From positions 496,501-560,500 of the forward strand of contig JBBPEB010000023.1 in the NCBI GenBank assembly GCA_039096225.1: a stretch of 64,000 bases of DNA. The letters are read 5' to 3'. The notes beneath the pieces were generated by a model, which was not told where the DNA came from, made no database searches, and was given only the letters and a program-made list of their open reading frames with translations. Every line of letters begins with the position of its first letter. Within the stretch, counting starts at the first letter, position 1. Position numbers and translations under genes: made by a program. The DNA is from Blastocystis sp. Blastoise (lineage: Eukaryota > Sar > Bigyra > Opalinata > Blastocystidae). Below are positions 62,233 through 64,000 of the stretch, piece after piece.

Positions 62233-63009
62233 CCAAAAATGCTTAGTGTTTTAACTAAGGGGAATATATCTTGAATGCAAGATGGATAAATATATTCTGA
62301 TGGTATATTTGGTGCATATTGATCTATATATATGATCATTATTTATTATATACTAATTATATATTTACATCTAATTTCAACATAAGCAATATTCATCATT
62401 TTAAAAAGAAACGAATAACGTAATAATTCATCTTTTTGTTGAGGAGTCATTAAGCCTATATATATATCTAAATTATTTGGAGGGATATTAGTATTATATC
62501 TACTATATAAATATATTCTTACCATATATTCTTATTACTTTATTTTGTGAATTAAAGAGTACAGTATGATTAGTCGACAAATCACATTTACCTAAACTAT
62601 AATATTTATTTTTAGATAAATAATTATAGAATAATTCTTCAATATGAAATAATAAATCATTTATTCTTTCGTCTCTCATATCTATTGAATACTCAACAAG
62701 TGCTTGATATATATCAGCGCTGTCATCTAAATCTAATGAATCAATATCCATATTATCGTCTCTTAAAAATTGAATCACTTTGTCCATGCTGAATGAAGGC
62801 ATATCTACAAAAAAGCTACCATCTTCATACTTTTCAGAGTGCTGAATAATATCCTGAAAGGGAAATTGAGGATATTTCTCAATAAATTCTTTAGAAATCC
62901 ATAATTGTTTCTCATCTTGAAAAGTAAATAAGTCTAAACAATAGAATAACAGATTTAATCACATTCATATACATTTCTCTTGAGTTTGCTCGGCTAAAAC
63001 TTCTGACAT
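58710..63009 (-). CDS. BTB-like, leucine-rich-like repeat protein (copy B)
   Basis: Minus-strand paralogue of the gene at 712-4780. The first exon is MSEVLAEQTQEK (ATG at 63009), joined through GTATATG...TTGTTTAG to YLFTFQDEKQLW and a BTB-like domain with DGSFFVDMPSF and a MDKVIQFL helix (62760-62935). Downstream exons carry FP-containing leucine-rich-like units such as DIFPLVKTLSIFG, KFPNVTELNF, IPKLKKFTCRYG and NLGTL-type ends, each exon closing near a GTATATA donor. The last exon encodes INKLQASEEAINEYKQKMKD and ends DDDDFF before TAA at 58710. Exon order matches copy A. The product differs most in loops and in several intron lengths. Function unknown; BTB proteins are commonly adaptors. 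Confidence 0.7.
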
Positions 63010-64000
63010 GACTTGCTAAACTATATAAACAAGCAACAATGAGAAGATGAAATGTGTAAAAAATGATATTTTTATGAATATATAACGAATACATGCTTTA
63101 AACTTACCTTATTAAACTAAATTAATAAAATATTTTAATTATTTATGAATAACAAAAATAAAAAAATATGAAACATAAGAGAGTTTCATTTCTATATAAA
63201 GAAATCTTTTAAAAAAACTGTTCAAATACTAGAATTCTAGTATTGCATTTTCCCATGATTAAACGAAAGTTATAAGAATCATGGTTATATAGTCAAAATA
63301 ACTTGAAAAATCTAAATAATTAAAAAAGTATATTTTTAAAAAATATTAAATGGTTATTTCTTTGGTTTCTAGTTCATACAATGGATTATTAGTATTGTTT
63401 TTGTTATAATATACTTGCTGAGATAATTATGAGAATTAAATAAGACTTTGAGAAAGAAAATTTGCGTTTCATAATCTGATATGTTGAATTGTTTTCATGA
63501 AAACGCGATGAAAGTTATTTATTGAATATATCAGAATGTGGAGATAATTATACAAATATATATCTTTTTAATAAAAGAATATCAAGGAAAGATTTGCTGA
63601 TAAATTTCACAGAAATTGAGATTTGAGCATTGTATAGAGATGGATAAGCTCACTTATTTATTCCAATATCAATTATAATCGAATTTAATATTTTTTTAGA
63701 AATGATTATCATCTTTATAACAGAATAATCGCTTATCAAGTCATAGAATTTATTGAACACTTTATTTTCATCTGAAATAAAAATTAATTGAGAATCAATT
63801 AAGAGAATAGATCTAATGATTTATATAATTTTTTATTAAACTTGTTATCTAGATATATTCAATAAATGTACTTTAGTTATATATGCATATACAACTGTAT
63901 TAAAGTTCATGTTATTCAGATAATATCAACTGATAAAAATGAAAACAATTTTAATGATTATTTGGTCAATTATAAATTATATATATATATTTTTGATTAC
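63010..64000. other. Intergenic, upstream of BTB-like copy B
   Basis: Promoter side of copy B, mirroring 1-711 for copy A. It is AT-rich with homopolymer runs; I see no gene, RNA gene or array, and no obvious long similarity to 1-711 by eye. Confidence 0.55.

Overview
The window is nuclear DNA from an unidentified unicellular eukaryote (protist). It is extremely AT-rich, uses the standard genetic code (TAA ends most genes, TGA and TAG are not read through), and is packed with short exons split by small introns that mostly run GTATAT...TATATAG. Asparagine, serine and threonine homopolymers and (TA)n, (ATT)n or (AAT)n microsatellites are everywhere, a composition like dictyostelid amoebae. A COQ3 homologue argues for a ubiquinone-using mitochondrion and against an anaerobic lineage. 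I cannot name the genus.

Layout. 712-4780 (+) and 58710-63009 (-) are two paralogous multi-exon BTB-like genes with leucine-rich-like exon repeats, lying in inverted orientation at the two ends. 5988-7956 (+), 8723-10572 (+) and 31099-32756 (-) are three paralogous BTB-like/TLDc genes. 10913-19193 (-) is a nucleotidyltransferase-fold plus ankyrin-repeat protein. 20282-27817 (-) is a membrane-anchored leishmanolysin-type metalloprotease with EGF-like and PPC-like domains. 28684-30529 (+) is farnesyl diphosphate synthase. 33625-38250 (-) is the histone chaperone HIRA. 38501-41691 (-) is a TRAPPC12 homologue with NPF motifs. 42538-43605 (+) is ribosomal protein L17/uL22. 43902-45060 (-) is COQ3. 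45240-48301 (+) is TDP1 with an N-terminal UBA domain. 48548-50166 (-) is a SETD9-like SET-domain protein. 50308-53166 (+) is ASNSD1. 53886-57854 (+) is a PlsB/GNPAT-type acyltransferase.

The conserved genes span isoprenoid, quinone and glycerolipid synthesis, translation, chromatin, DNA repair and vesicle tethering. They are not an operon; several are arranged as close divergent pairs (COQ3/TDP1, SETD9-like/ASNSD1).

The most unusual signals are two. First, short GC-rich palindromes (TTCCCGCGGGAA-like, and CACGTG) recur inside the conserved genes, far above what the base composition allows, in either orientation and any reading frame, and are essentially absent from the BTB and TLDc families. 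Second, a few introns in strongly conserved genes (RPL17, COQ3, TDP1) lack GT-AG ends and are flanked by short direct repeats; one RPL17 intron reads as a normal GT...AG intron placed backwards.
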